DNA of 36,348 nucleotides. Origin: Paenibacillus kobensis NBRC 15729. Lineage in GTDB: Bacteria > Bacillota > Bacilli > Paenibacillales > Paenibacillaceae. The position numbers and the translations under genes are program-made. Positions within the stretch are counted from its first letter, which is position 1; each line of letters starts with the position of its first letter. The notes under the pieces were generated by a model. That model made no database searches, had not been told where the DNA came from, and saw nothing but the letters and a program-made list of their open reading frames with translations. The stretch is from assembly GCF_004000825.1 (NCBI RefSeq), contig NZ_BILZ01000059.1, positions 1 through 36,348 of the forward strand, read 5' to 3'. This document shows positions 8,220 to 16,796 of the stretch, piece after piece.

Positions 8220-9839
8220 ATGCTTCATGTTTTAGGCTTGCGGCGTAAATATAAAATTACGCTTCCGATGCTGCTGTCCGCATTAGCGGCTTTAACCGTG
8301 TTATTGACGCTTATTGTTACAATTACGGCATCCTACCAGTCCCAACGGCGGACGCTGTACGATACGACATTGCAGATGAACAATTCCAGCGCGGACAAAA
8401 TGAGTCTGACGATGGATTCGCTGTTCCAGGCGATGCGCCTTAGCTTGCAGACGACGGCCGGTTACTTGAAAGATAATGACTATTCGTCCGAGAAGGACGT
8501 ATTGGACCATCTTGAATATACGCGCAATGCAAGCAGCTACTTCAACTCCATCTTCTGGGTGGACACGAATGGAGTCGTGCAAAGCATTTCGCCGCCCGCC
8601 GTTGCCCTGAAAGGAACCAAGCTGAAGACGGCCGCTTCCAAGGAAGCTCTTGCATCGCGCAAACCCTATTTGTCCATGCCCTATATCAGTACGACGGGAA
8701 GGCTGATCGTGCTGATGTCCGAGCCTCTGTTCGACGCGCAAGGGAAATACCGGGGCTTTATTGGCGGGACGATCTATCTGCAGGATAAAAATGTGCTCAG
8801 CACCATCTATGGAAGCAATATGATCGACAATGCCGGCTCGTACTTTTATGTCGTCGACCCGAGCGGCAAGCTGATCTACCATCCCGACAAGACGCGTCTT
8901 GGGGAGGATGTGACCGGCAACGAAGTCGTGAAGCTGCTGATGACCGGACACACCGGAGAAGCCAAAGTGAAGAATACGAGAGGACGGACGTTCCTTGCGG
9001 GCTTCGCTACCGTTGCCGACAACGGCTGGGGCATCGTCGTTCAATCGCCGGTCGAGACGATCTACGCGCAGCTTAATCAACAGATCCGTTCCACAAGCCT
9101 GTATATGGCAATTCCGTTTCTGATCATTATGCTCGTGGCGATCTACGTGGCGCGGAGACTGGCTTCCCCGTTCGCTATGCTGACTGACTATGTCGGCCAA
9201 GCGATGGAAGGCGCCAAGCTGCCGCCCCCTGTTAAGCCGAATCATTGGAACCGGGAAGCGAATGTGCTCACTCGAACGGTCGTGATCGCCGTCGAGGCGC
9301 TGCGCAAGCAATCGGAGGCGATGACACAAGCTGCAATGGTCGATCCGCTGACCGGATTAATGAATCGGCGGGCGATGGAAGACTTGCTTGGCAAGTGGAC
9401 GTCGCTGGACGAGCCATTCGGCATGATCGTCATGGACATTGACCGGTTCAAATGCGTTAACGACACGCTTGGCCATCAGGTCGGCGACGAAGTACTCAAA
9501 TGTCTGGCCTCTGTCGTCCAGCGTTCGGTTAGGGCAGACGACATATGCTGCCGATTCGGCGGCGAAGAATTCGTCGTCCTGATGCCAGGAAGCAAAGCCG
9601 AGGAGGCGTTTCAGCTCGCCGAGCGGATCAGGCAGACGATGGAGAGGGAGAAGACGCCTGCCAAGCGCACCGTCACCGTATCGCTTGGTGTCGCCGCGTA
9701 CCCGGCGCATGGACGCGAGCCCTACTCCTTGTTCAAAATGGCGGATGAAGCGCTCTATATAGCAAAAGAATCCGGCCGAAACCGCACGATGCTCGCCGGC
9801 ACAGCTGCTGAGCACGAACTAATCGACAGCCGCGATTAA
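8220..9839 (+). CDS. Membrane diguanylate cyclase, dCache sensor plus GGDEF
   Basis: A 539-aa sensor enzyme that would make cyclic di-GMP. It has a first membrane helix (about residues 14-37), an extracellular dCache-type sensor (about 40-290), a second membrane helix (about 293-311), a short HAMP-like linker and a GGDEF domain (about 370-525). The active-site loop is GGEEF (447-451), a functional variant. The RADD sequence (438-441), five residues before it, fits the RxxD product-inhibition site. There is no EAL domain. Start choice is uncertain: GTG 8211, ATG 8214 and ATG 8220 are in frame. I prefer 8220 because AGGTG lies 6 nt upstream. It is monocistronic, between two terminators. Confidence 0.9.
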   Translation: MLHVLGLRRKYKITLPMLLSALAALTVLLTLIVTITASYQSQRRTLYDTTLQMNNSSADKMSLTMDSLFQAMRLSLQTTAGYLKDNDYSSEKDVLDHLEYTRNASSYFNSIFWVDTNGVVQSISPPAVALKGTKLKTAASKEALASRKPYLSMPYISTTGRLIVLMSEPLFDAQGKYRGFIGGTIYLQDKNVLSTIYGSNMIDNAGSYFYVVDPSGKLIYHPDKTRLGEDVTGNEVVKLLMTGHTGEAKVKNTRGRTFLAGFATVADNGWGIVVQSPVETIYAQLNQQIRSTSLYMAIPFLIIMLVAIYVARRLASPFAMLTDYVGQAMEGAKLPPPVKPNHWNREANVLTRTVVIAVEALRKQSEAMTQAAMVDPLTGLMNRRAMEDLLGKWTSLDEPFGMIVMDIDRFKCVNDTLGHQVGDEVLKCLASVVQRSVRADDICCRFGGEEFVVLMPGSKAEEAFQLAERIRQTMEREKTPAKRTVTVSLGVAAYPAHGREPYSLFKMADEALYIAKESGRNRTMLAGTAAEHELIDSRD

Positions 9840-9874
9840 CGCGGATGCGAGTGCGCAGGATGCGAGTGCGGCAT

Positions 9875-9906
9875 AATCGCCCCCAATTTTGGGGGCGATT
9901 TTTTTT
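9875..9906 (+). terminator. Rho-independent terminator of the diguanylate cyclase gene
   Basis: AATCGCCCCCAA pairs with TTGGGGGCGATT and is followed by eight T residues. Confidence 0.92.
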
Positions 9907-9939
9907 GCATGGAGCTGATAGCGGCAGTTGGTCACACCA

Positions 9940-9990
9940 GTTACCTCGTTCATCGGCGCTCTTTCATCACTTTATGTGTCACAACAGACC
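9940..9990. repeat. 51-bp interspersed repeat, copy A
   Basis: First copy of a 51-bp unit ending in GTGTCACAACAGACC. It is followed by a truncated piece (TGGTACCTCGCTCC) where the 52-bp array begins. Related copies lie at 10323-10373 and 10374-10424, and an inverted partial copy lies at 18100-18131. Confidence 0.75.
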
Positions 9991-10010
9991 TGGTACCTCG
10001 CTCCATATCC

Positions 10011-10298
10011 GAATAGAGCAGAAGAATCAGCACTATTGGCCAGAAGCGCAGTAGGTGAATAGAGCAGAAGAATCTGCGCTATTGGCCAGAAGGGAGTGCG
10101 CAGCAGGCGAATAGAACAGAAATATCTGCGCTATTGGCCAGAAGGGAGTGCGCAGCAGGCGAATAGAACAGAAATATCTGCGCTATTGGCTAGAAGCGGG
10201 TACGCAGCAGGCGAATAGAACAGAAATATCTGCGCTATTGGCCAGAAGGGAGTGCGCAGCAGGCGAATAGAACAGAAGAACCTGCGCTATTGGCCAGA
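10011..10298. repeat. Tandem array of 52-bp hairpin-forming repeats
   Basis: Six consecutive units: 10011-10056 (46 bp, divergent), 10057-10108, 10109-10160, 10161-10212, 10213-10264, and a partial unit from 10265. Units 3 and 5 are identical. Each unit can fold as AATAG-aa-CAGA-AATA-TCTG-cg-CTATT, so the array is a row of small hairpins. There are no unique spacers, so it is not a CRISPR array. Together with the flanking 51-bp repeats it fills most of the gene-free stretch 9840-10454. I see no credible gene there. Confidence 0.88.
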
Positions 10299-10322
10299 TA
10301 TCTGGTACCTAGCTCCAGACCT

Positions 10323-10424
10323 GGTACCTCGCTCTTCGGCACTCTTGCATCACTTTTTGTGTCACAACAGACCGGTTACCCTCTCATCGACGCTCTTGCA
10401 TCACTTTTTGTGTCGCAACAGACC
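10323..10424. repeat. 51-bp interspersed repeat, copies B and C in tandem
   Basis: Units 10323-10373 and 10374-10424 are adjacent 51-bp copies sharing CTCTTGCATCACTTTTTGTG and CAACAGACC. They match copy A on the other side of the 52-bp array. A truncated third unit continues to about 10445, close to the stop of the LysR gene. Confidence 0.78.
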
Positions 10425-10454
10425 GGGTAGCTCGCTCGTCGGCAACCTCACCCC

Positions 10455-11372
10455 TCAACGGTTGGACGATGCGGCGTACGGCTGGCGGCCGTCCGTGGAG
10501 CGGTAATGGTCCAGCACGAAGTCGCGGAACTTCCGGGCAGCGGGCGACAGGAAGCGGCGCGCCTTCCACTCGATTCCGATCTCGAATGTATTCACCGGCG
10601 CCTCGAGCGGAATCCACGCGATACCCTCCAGCGACAAACCTTTCGTCTTCGGCAGCAGCGATACGCCGAGCCCGGCGGACACGAATCCAGCCACCGTCGG
10701 CAAATCCTCCGCTTCATACGTGCTGACCGGCTTCGCTCCGGCGCTAGCCAGCATCTCAACGATCGACTGCTGCAAGCCGCAGCTCGGACATATACCGATG
10801 TATGGCTGACCCTCCAATTCGTTCAGCTTGATTGAGCTTCTGCCAGCCCACTCGTGGGACGCGGGTGCGACAGCGTACAACTCGAAGGAACCAATCGGTT
10901 CCCACTCGATGCCTCCCATGAACTCACGTTTCATGCCGAAGCCGAAATCGCTCTTCCCCGCGTCGACCCTGGCGCATACGTCGGTCGACGTTCCTTGATG
11001 CAGATTAAACCGGATGCGCGGATGAACCTTATGGAATTGGCGCAGCAAATTGGGGATCGATGAAGTTCCGAGCACATTCAAGAACGAAATCTCGACAAGA
11101 CCCGAATCCGGATCGGCCAGCTCCTCAATCTCCCGCTTTCCATGGGCAATCTCCTGCATAACACGCTCAACCCGAGCTGCGAACAGCTCGCCGTACCGGT
11201 TAAGCTTCACGTTCCTCCCGCTCCGTTCGAACAGCTGAACGCCAAGCTCATCCTCCAGCTTTCCAAGCGAATGGCTGAGCGCAGGCTGTGTAATCGCCAG
11301 CTCCTCCGCCGCTCTCGTCACATGCTGCAATCTCGCCACGGTTAGAAAATACTCCATCTGTGCAAGCTCCAT
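10455..11372 (-). CDS. LysR-family transcriptional regulator
   Basis: A 305-aa regulator. The N-terminal winged helix-turn-helix (residues 1-60) has the family signature, with ELAITQPALSHSLGKLEDEL and LFERSGRNVKL. The C-terminal effector-binding domain is of normal length. I set the start at ATG 11372 (MELAQMEYF), with AAGGGG upstream, rather than nine codons earlier at 11399. It is divergent from the MFS exporter at 11541 across a short intergenic region holding a TTCAT-N7-ATGAA palindrome, the usual layout of an LysR regulator controlling its neighbour. The inducer is unknown. Confidence 0.9.
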   Translation of the reverse strand: MELAQMEYFLTVARLQHVTRAAEELAITQPALSHSLGKLEDELGVQLFERSGRNVKLNRYGELFAARVERVMQEIAHGKREIEELADPDSGLVEISFLNVLGTSSIPNLLRQFHKVHPRIRFNLHQGTSTDVCARVDAGKSDFGFGMKREFMGGIEWEPIGSFELYAVAPASHEWAGRSSIKLNELEGQPYIGICPSCGLQQSIVEMLASAGAKPVSTYEAEDLPTVAGFVSAGLGVSLLPKTKGLSLEGIAWIPLEAPVNTFEIGIEWKARRFLSPAARKFRDFVLDHYRSTDGRQPYAASSNR

Positions 11373-11407
11373 TCCCGATTCCCCTTCCGTCCAATTCATA
11401 AATACAA

Positions 11408-11424
11408 TTCATGGTATCTATGAA
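11408..11424. promoter_or_regulatory. Candidate LysR operator
   Basis: TTCAT-GGTATCT-ATGAA is a perfect 5-bp inverted repeat of LTTR-box size in the divergent LysR/MFS intergenic region. It is AT-rich and sits 36 nt from the LysR start. The assignment is inferred from position and symmetry only. Confidence 0.5.
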
Positions 11425-11540
11425 AACAATAAATTAGACGTAATGAGTTGTCAAATTTTACAATGGATCTGCAGCCGGTGCATTCGAACGAAACGTGCTG
11501 GCGCTTCCTAATTAACCGAAAGAAAGGCTGTGAATCGATC

Positions 11541-13121
11541 ATGACCCAACCACAACCCGTATCAGCAAGCCGGGGACTCCAATTGTTCCTGCTATGTTTT
11601 GGTGTCTTCGTCGTCTACTTGGACTCCACCATCGTCAACGTCGCTATGCCCGCCATTCAAACCGACCTGAAGCTGGGTCTCCAAGGCTTGCAGTGGATTT
11701 TCGATGCGTATGCACTCGTCTTTGCTTCACTGCTGCTTGCAGCCGGTGCGGCTGGAGACCGGTTCGGCCACAAACGAGTGTTCATCGCCGGTATGATCGG
11801 CTTTACCGTTGCCTCCATTCTATGTGCCTTGGCGAATTCTTCCGGCACGCTTATTGCGGCACGAACGCTGCAAGGCGCGTGCGGTGCACTGCTTATGCCC
11901 GTCTCGCTCGCCATTATCCGGCTGCTGTACGACACACCGGCTGCCCGCGCCAAAGCAATCGGCATATGGGCAGGCATCGGCGGACTAGCCCTTGCATCGG
12001 GTCCCGTTCTGGGAGGCTGGCTCGTTGAACGATTCGACTGGTCGAGCATTTTCTGGATTAACGTTCCGATCGGCCTGATCGTCGTGGCTGGACTGGTAGC
12101 TAAGCTTCGGCTTCCCGTCTCGGCGGCACATGGGCGGAAGCCGTTCGACGCTGCCGGGCAGTTGTTGTTCATCGCATCGATCGGAGCGCTGGCCTACGCC
12201 ATCATCGAAGGTAATGCAGCAGGATGGTCGTCGGCTGAGGTGCTCGCTTCCTTCGCTCTGTCTGCTGTTGCCGGCATCCTGTTTATCATTCAGGAACTCC
12301 GTCACCGCAATCCGCTCGTCCCGATTAGCCTGTTCCGGAATCCCGCATTCATCGTCGCTTATTTGACCAATTTCCTCACGTTCTTCGGCTTATTCGGCGT
12401 TATCTTCCTGATGACGCTGTACCTTCAGCAGGTCGAAGGTTTAAGTGCCGTCGACACAGGCGTGCGCTTCCTTGCCCTTACGCTGGCCATCATGCTAGGA
12501 TCTATCTTCGGCAGTCCGATCGCCTCCCGCGTTCCACCTCGTATCCTCGTACCACTCGGCTCGCTGATGGCGGCCGCTGGCCTCTTCGGCTTAACTTCCG
12601 TCGAAGCCGGAATCAGCTATTGGTCATATGCTTGGGCATTGGCGCTTGTCGGCCTCGGCATTTCGCTCACCGGCTCCTCATCGACGGTTGCGCTGATGAG
12701 CGCAGCAAGGCCGGAGCAGGCAGGCATCGCCTCCGGCATTATGAACACGTTCCGCCAGATGAGCGCCGTATTCGGCGTCGCTCTCGCCGGCGTCTTCGTG
12801 ACGGGACGTCTTCGCAACGACGGACCCAGCCTCCTCGCGGAGCTCGGCCTGCCCGGCGACTTGCGCGAGAAAGCTGCCGGAGCGCTGGCGAACGGCCCCG
12901 CTCAGTCAGACGCGCTGCTTGCGCTGCCGGAGCAATGGCGGCAGACTACCGCTTCCGCAGGAGCATCGCTGTTCGTCGACGGCATGCACGACCTGCTGCT
13001 TGCGGCAGCAACTGCCAGCCTCTTATGCGGCACTATCGCCTTCGCGTTGTTGACTCGTCACGCAAGGAAAGCACGGATGAATACAGCGGCCGATCAGGCC
13101 CGCGCCCATTCTGCCAGTTGA
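11541..13121 (+). CDS. DHA2-type MFS drug exporter
   Basis: A 526-aa membrane transporter with about 14 hydrophobic segments, typical of the EmrB/QacA (DHA2) branch of the major facilitator superfamily. Visible family motifs are LDSTIVNVAMPAI in helix 1, AGDRFGHKRVF (motif A loop) and the motif C-like GIGGLALASGPVLGGWLV. It would export drugs or other toxic compounds using the proton gradient. I set the start at ATG 11541, which removes 31 upstream codons unlike the family. The ribosome site is weak (AAAGG about 13 nt away), so the start is not certain. It is probably regulated by the divergent LysR protein. Confidence 0.88.
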   Translation: MTQPQPVSASRGLQLFLLCFGVFVVYLDSTIVNVAMPAIQTDLKLGLQGLQWIFDAYALVFASLLLAAGAAGDRFGHKRVFIAGMIGFTVASILCALANSSGTLIAARTLQGACGALLMPVSLAIIRLLYDTPAARAKAIGIWAGIGGLALASGPVLGGWLVERFDWSSIFWINVPIGLIVVAGLVAKLRLPVSAAHGRKPFDAAGQLLFIASIGALAYAIIEGNAAGWSSAEVLASFALSAVAGILFIIQELRHRNPLVPISLFRNPAFIVAYLTNFLTFFGLFGVIFLMTLYLQQVEGLSAVDTGVRFLALTLAIMLGSIFGSPIASRVPPRILVPLGSLMAAAGLFGLTSVEAGISYWSYAWALALVGLGISLTGSSSTVALMSAARPEQAGIASGIMNTFRQMSAVFGVALAGVFVTGRLRNDGPSLLAELGLPGDLREKAAGALANGPAQSDALLALPEQWRQTTASAGASLFVDGMHDLLLAAATASLLCGTIAFALLTRHARKARMNTAADQARAHSAS

Positions 13122-13178
13122 CACACATTCGCCTTGAAAGCGATCAAGATCTCCCTTGTCACTTTACAGAAAAAGGAT

Positions 13179-13222
13179 AAAATAATGACCATAGCCACAT
13201 GTCGGCTGCGGTCATTATTTTG
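13179..13222 (+). terminator. Rho-independent terminator after the MFS gene
   Basis: AAAATAATGACC pairs perfectly with GGTCATTATTTT (12 bp). It stands between the MFS and DUF3995 genes, so the second gene may need read-through or its own promoter. Confidence 0.82.
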
Positions 13223-13243
13223 GTCTAATAGGAGGCTATCACC

Positions 13244-13690
13244 TTGATCTTAACCGTCATCCCCGCTGCGGCTGCCATTGTACTAGCTGCCATCGGCCTG
13301 CTTCATCTCTATTGGGCTTTCGGGGGAGCTTGGGGAGGCCGGGCAGCAGTTCCTGAGACACTAAGGGGAAAACCGTTATTTATCCCTGGCCGGATCGCGA
13401 CGGTCCTTGTCTCCGCCGCGCTCTTCGCCGCTGCTGCCTTAATCGCCATACAGGCCGACCTGCTGCCCCGGCCTTCCGGTTCGGAATGGATCGCCTGGGG
13501 ATGCCGCGGCGCAGCAGCCGTATTCGCTCTGCGCACAATCGGCGACTTCCGCTATGTCGGATTGTTCAAGTCCGTTCGCTCGACGCGATTCGCCCGCTAC
13601 GATACACGCCTATTCACCCCGCTCTGTTTCTTGCTATGTCTTGCCTTCATCACCGCTCTAATTGACCGGACCGGCAATAGGCCGCTCTGA
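13244..13690 (+). CDS. DUF3995-type four-helix membrane protein
   Basis: A 148-aa protein with four hydrophobic segments (about residues 3-27, 45-67, 82-98 and 122-140) and the features I associate with DUF3995: an HLYWAFGG motif after helix 1, and RTIGDFRYVGLFK before a TRFARYDTR segment. The family has no known function. The start is a TTG with GGAGG 8 nt upstream. It lies downstream of the MFS exporter but is separated from it by a terminator. Confidence 0.8.
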   Translation: MILTVIPAAAAIVLAAIGLLHLYWAFGGAWGGRAAVPETLRGKPLFIPGRIATVLVSAALFAAAALIAIQADLLPRPSGSEWIAWGCRGAAAVFALRTIGDFRYVGLFKSVRSTRFARYDTRLFTPLCFLLCLAFITALIDRTGNRPL

Positions 13691-13710
13691 ATCAGAAGCA
13701 TGTCGATTCC

Positions 13711-13898
13711 TGCACAATGTGCAGAAAATTTTATCCCCTGATGTTCCAGGGAGGCATCAAGCCTGCATAAAGTGCATTAGTTTCACGTACGGACTCCGAT
13801 ATTTCGCTCAAAGCGATGAAAATTACTGTACACCATGCAGTAATTTAACCCCTGATGCTCCAAGGCGGCATAAAGCCTGCATAAAGTGCAGTAATTGT
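13711..13898. repeat. Two diverged copies of a hairpin-rich repeat
   Basis: Segments 13711-13784 and 13829-13898 align over about 70 bp, sharing CCCCTGATG, GCCTGCATAAAGTGCA and GGCAT. Each carries short dyads: TGCAC-AAT-GTGCA at the left, CTGCA-TAAAG-TGCAG at the right, and AATTACTG...CAGTAATT at 13821-13845. Three GCGCAACACA-like words follow at 13951-13980. The stretch 13691-14077 holds these repeats and a terminator, and no credible gene. Confidence 0.68.
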
Positions 13899-13980
13899 GG
13901 CGATTCCGACGCTTCATCCTCGAACCCGAGCTCTCTACTTACTGTCAACAGCGCAACACAGCGCAACACAGCGCAACAAC

Positions 13981-14023
13981 AAAGCCGCCCGGCCGACCTT
14001 AGCGGTCAGCAGGGCGGCTTTTC
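13981..14023. terminator. Terminator between the converging DUF3995 and potD genes
   Basis: AAGCCGCCC pairs with GGGCGGCTT, with an inner GACC/GGTC pair, and TTTT follows on the plus side. It lies between the stops of a plus-strand and a minus-strand gene and could serve both. Confidence 0.75.
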
Positions 14024-14077
14024 GCTTCTGGCGATCATCCAAAGATAGACTCCGCCATGAAGCATCTCTTCCCCTAT

Positions 14078-15151
14078 TTACTTCCGGTGCATCTTAAACT
14101 CCAGGAACAGCTCATTGTAGTGAGCGAGCATCCGCTTGCCGAGATTTTGATACACTTCGAGCTTCTCTGTCAGCTCCGGCGAAGGATAGAACCGCTCATC
14201 GCCGGATATTTCCTCATCCAGCAGTGCAAGCGCGTCCTTGTTCGGCGTCGAATAACCGACATACTCCGCGTTCCGTGCAGCATGTTCAGGATCAAGCATG
14301 AAGTTCATGAACTTGTATGCCCCTTCGATATTGCGGGCCGTCTTCGGAATGACCATATTGTCGAACCACAGGTTCGAGCCTTCCTCCGGTACGACATAGT
14401 CGAGTTTCTCATTCTCGCCCATAATTTCCGACGCATCGCCCGACCAGACGACGCCGGCTGCCGCTTCTTCGTTCGCGAGCAGCATCTTGATCTCGTCGCC
14501 GACGATCGCCTTCACGTTCGGCGTCAGCGTGCCGAGCTTGCTCTTCGCCTCTTGCAGATGCGCCTCATCCGTATCGTTGAGCGAGTAATGCAGGCTGTTC
14601 AGTCCGAAACCCATCACTTCACGCGCGCCGTCTACGAGAAGAATGTTGTTCCGAAGTCGCTTGTCCCACAGATCGTTCCAGCTCTTAATCTGCCAGCCGT
14701 CCAGCATTTCCGGATTGTAGACGATGCCGACCGTTCCCCAGAAATACGGAATCGAGTATTCGTTGCCGGGGTCGAACGACAGGTCGAGAAACCGTGGATC
14801 GATATGGTTCAAATTCGGCAGCTTGCTGTGGTCGATCGGGTGCAGCAGTCCTTCTTCTTTCATTTTGCTAATCGCATACTCAGAAGGGACGCTCACATCG
14901 AACGTCGTGCCGCCCTGCTCGATCTTCGTCATCATCGCTTCGTTCGAGTCGAACGTCTGGTAGATGACCTTCAGGCCGCTCTCTTCCTCGAACTCGGCGA
15001 TCAGATCCGGGTCGATGTAGTCGCCCCAGTTATAAATCGTCAGCGTATTGCTGCCCCCATAGCCTTCCGACGAATTCAGCACATGTACGCCGTACATCAG
15101 ACCGAAGGCGACGACGAAGACAACAATAAACATCCGAACGAGCTGTTTCAT
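14078..15151 (-). CDS. potD: Spermidine/putrescine ABC transporter, substrate-binding protein
   Basis: A 357-aa extracytoplasmic binding protein of the PotD/PotF family, which captures polyamines for the PotABC importer. The mature part begins with the family pattern NTLTIYNWGDYIDPDLI, followed by FEEESGLKVIY and FDVSVPSEYAI. The N-terminus is a hydrophobic segment (about residues 5-26) with no lipobox cysteine, so it looks membrane-anchored rather than lipidated. It overlaps potC by ATGA, implying translational coupling, and it is the last gene of the operon. Confidence 0.93.
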   Translation of the reverse strand: MKQLVRMFIVVFVVAFGLMYGVHVLNSSEGYGGSNTLTIYNWGDYIDPDLIAEFEEESGLKVIYQTFDSNEAMMTKIEQGGTTFDVSVPSEYAISKMKEEGLLHPIDHSKLPNLNHIDPRFLDLSFDPGNEYSIPYFWGTVGIVYNPEMLDGWQIKSWNDLWDKRLRNNILLVDGAREVMGFGLNSLHYSLNDTDEAHLQEAKSKLGTLTPNVKAIVGDEIKMLLANEEAAAGVVWSGDASEIMGENEKLDYVVPEEGSNLWFDNMVIPKTARNIEGAYKFMNFMLDPEHAARNAEYVGYSTPNKDALALLDEEISGDERFYPSPELTEKLEVYQNLGKRMLAHYNELFLEFKMHRK

Positions 15152-15987
15152 CGCTGCGCCTCCATTCCCGGCGGACGGTTGCCACGCTGATTAATATAGT
15201 AGTACCCGATCACAAGCAGTACCGTGAACAGGAAGATGAGTGTCGACAGCGCATTAATCGACAGCGAAATGCCTTGCCGTGCACGCGAGTAAATCTCAAC
15301 AGCCAGCGTTGAGTACCCGTTGCCCGTTACGAAGAACGTCACCGCGAAATCATCTAACGAATACGTCAATGCCATAAAGAAGCCCGCGAAGATTCCCGGC
15401 CGAATGTACGGCAGCATAACCTTCGTCAGCACGTCGGTCCGGCTTGCGCCAAGATCGCGCGCGGCGTCTATCCACGTCGAGCTCATTTCCTCCAGCTTCG
15501 GCAGCACCATGATGACGACGATCGGCACGCTGAACGCAATATGCGCGAGCAGCACCGAGACGAATCCGAGCTTAATGCCAATCATCGTGAACAAAATAAG
15601 AAACGAAGCGCCGATAATAACGTCCGGGCTAACGATCAGTACGTTGTTCAACGCCAGCAGCGTATTGCGCGGGCGGCGGCGGCGAATCTGCTGGATCGCG
15701 AGGGCGCCCAGCACTCCGATGATCGTCGATATCGCCGACGACAGCAGTGCGATCACGAGCGTGTTCAGCACGATAATGAGCAGCCGCGTATCTGCGAACA
15801 CTTCCTTGTACCAGTCCAACGTGAAGCCTTCGAAGTCATGCATCGCTCCGCCGCTGTTGAACGAGTACAGCATCAGATAGAAGATCGGCGAGTACAGCAC
15901 GGCGAACACGGCGATCAGATACAGATTGGACCATTTCCATCGCGAACGGGAACGGCCTGTCCGGCCTTTGGATACAACATCGCTCAT
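15148..15987 (-). CDS. potC: Spermidine/putrescine ABC transporter permease PotC
   Basis: A 279-aa permease with six hydrophobic helices and the EAA loop that contacts the ATPase ([20 protein letters not shown]). The MLYSFNSGG-type start of the periplasmic loop and the gene order identify it as PotC. It overlaps potD at its end and potB at its start by ATGA-type junctions, so the four genes are a single translationally coupled unit. Confidence 0.93.
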   Translation of the reverse strand: MSDVVSKGRTGRSRSRWKWSNLYLIAVFAVLYSPIFYLMLYSFNSGGAMHDFEGFTLDWYKEVFADTRLLIIVLNTLVIALLSSAISTIIGVLGALAIQQIRRRRPRNTLLALNNVLIVSPDVIIGASFLILFTMIGIKLGFVSVLLAHIAFSVPIVVIMVLPKLEEMSSTWIDAARDLGASRTDVLTKVMLPYIRPGIFAGFFMALTYSLDDFAVTFFVTGNGYSTLAVEIYSRARQGISLSINALSTLIFLFTVLLVIGYYYINQRGNRPPGMEAQR

Positions 15988-16796
15988 GATGCCTTCACCT
16001 CCCGCTTCTTCCGGTTACCCGTCAGCACCATAATGAGCGCCATGACGATCACGAGGAACACGGCGATCGTCGCGCCCATTCCCCAGTCCTGCGTCACGAG
16101 AAAATGCTGCTCGATCGCAGTGCCGAGCGTAATGACGCGGTTGCCCGCGATCAGACGCGTAATCATGAACAGCGACAGCGCCGGAATGAATACCGCTTGG
16201 CAGCCCGCCTTCACGCCGTTAATCGTCAGCGGGAACACCACGCGCCGGAACGTCGTCCACGGCGAAGCGCCGAGGTCGCGCGCGGCGTCGATGAGCGACG
16301 GATTCATTTTCTCAAGCGCATTGAACACCGGCAGAATCATGAACGGGATAAAAATATAAACCGACACGAACACGAAGCTGAAGTCGGTGAACAAAATTTG
16401 CTGCCGGCCGATGCCGACCGTCTCCAATACCGCATTCGCGAAGCCATAAGTGCCGAACAAGCCGAGAAACGCATACGCCTTGAGCAGCAGGTTGATCCAG
16501 CTAGGCAAAATAATAAGCAGCAGCCACAGCTGCTTATGCTTCGCCTTCGTCAGCAGGTACGCAGCCGGGTAAGCGATCAGCAGCGAGAACGCGGTAATCA
16601 GAAACGCATACCAGAACGAGCTGAACGTCATGCGCATATAGACCGGCGTGAAAAAGTCGGCATAGTTGCGGAATGTGAAATTGCCTTCGATATCGAACAG
16701 CGAATAATAAACGACCAGCGCAATCGGCGCTATGACGAACAGCACGATCCATGCTGCGTACGGGATCAGGTACAGATTACGCGACTTAACGGACAT
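15984..16796 (-). CDS. potB: Spermidine/putrescine ABC transporter permease PotB
   Basis: A 270-aa permease with six helices and the EAA motif [20 protein letters not shown]. The start is ATG 16796 ([13 protein letters not shown]), which overlaps the end of potA by 11 nt. The open frame continues upstream to 16985 inside potA, but that part is Arg-rich and is only a shadow of potA. It forms the membrane channel with PotC. Confidence 0.92.
   Translation of the reverse strand: MSVKSRNLYLIPYAAWIVLFVIAPIALVVYYSLFDIEGNFTFRNYADFFTPVYMRMTFSSFWYAFLITAFSLLIAYPAAYLLTKAKHKQLWLLLIILPSWINLLLKAYAFLGLFGTYGFANAVLETVGIGRQQILFTDFSFVFVSVYIFIPFMILPVFNALEKMNPSLIDAARDLGASPWTTFRRVVFPLTINGVKAGCQAVFIPALSLFMITRLIAGNRVITLGTAIEQHFLVTQDWGMGATIAVFLVIVMALIMVLTGNRKKREVKAS

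Noticed and set aside
10011-10298. CRISPR-like array
   Set aside because: The units are contiguous 52-bp tandem copies with no unique spacers, and no cas genes are present.
9845-10506. Short open frames across the repeat cluster
   Set aside because: They simply translate the tandem repeats and have no start signals.
13662-14048. 128-codon frame after the DUF3995 gene
   Set aside because: It runs through the repeats and terminator, starts inside the preceding gene, and has no ribosome site.
14057-15190. Plus-strand open frame of 377 codons opposite potD
   Set aside because: PotD is clear on the minus strand; the antisense frame has no recognisable motif.
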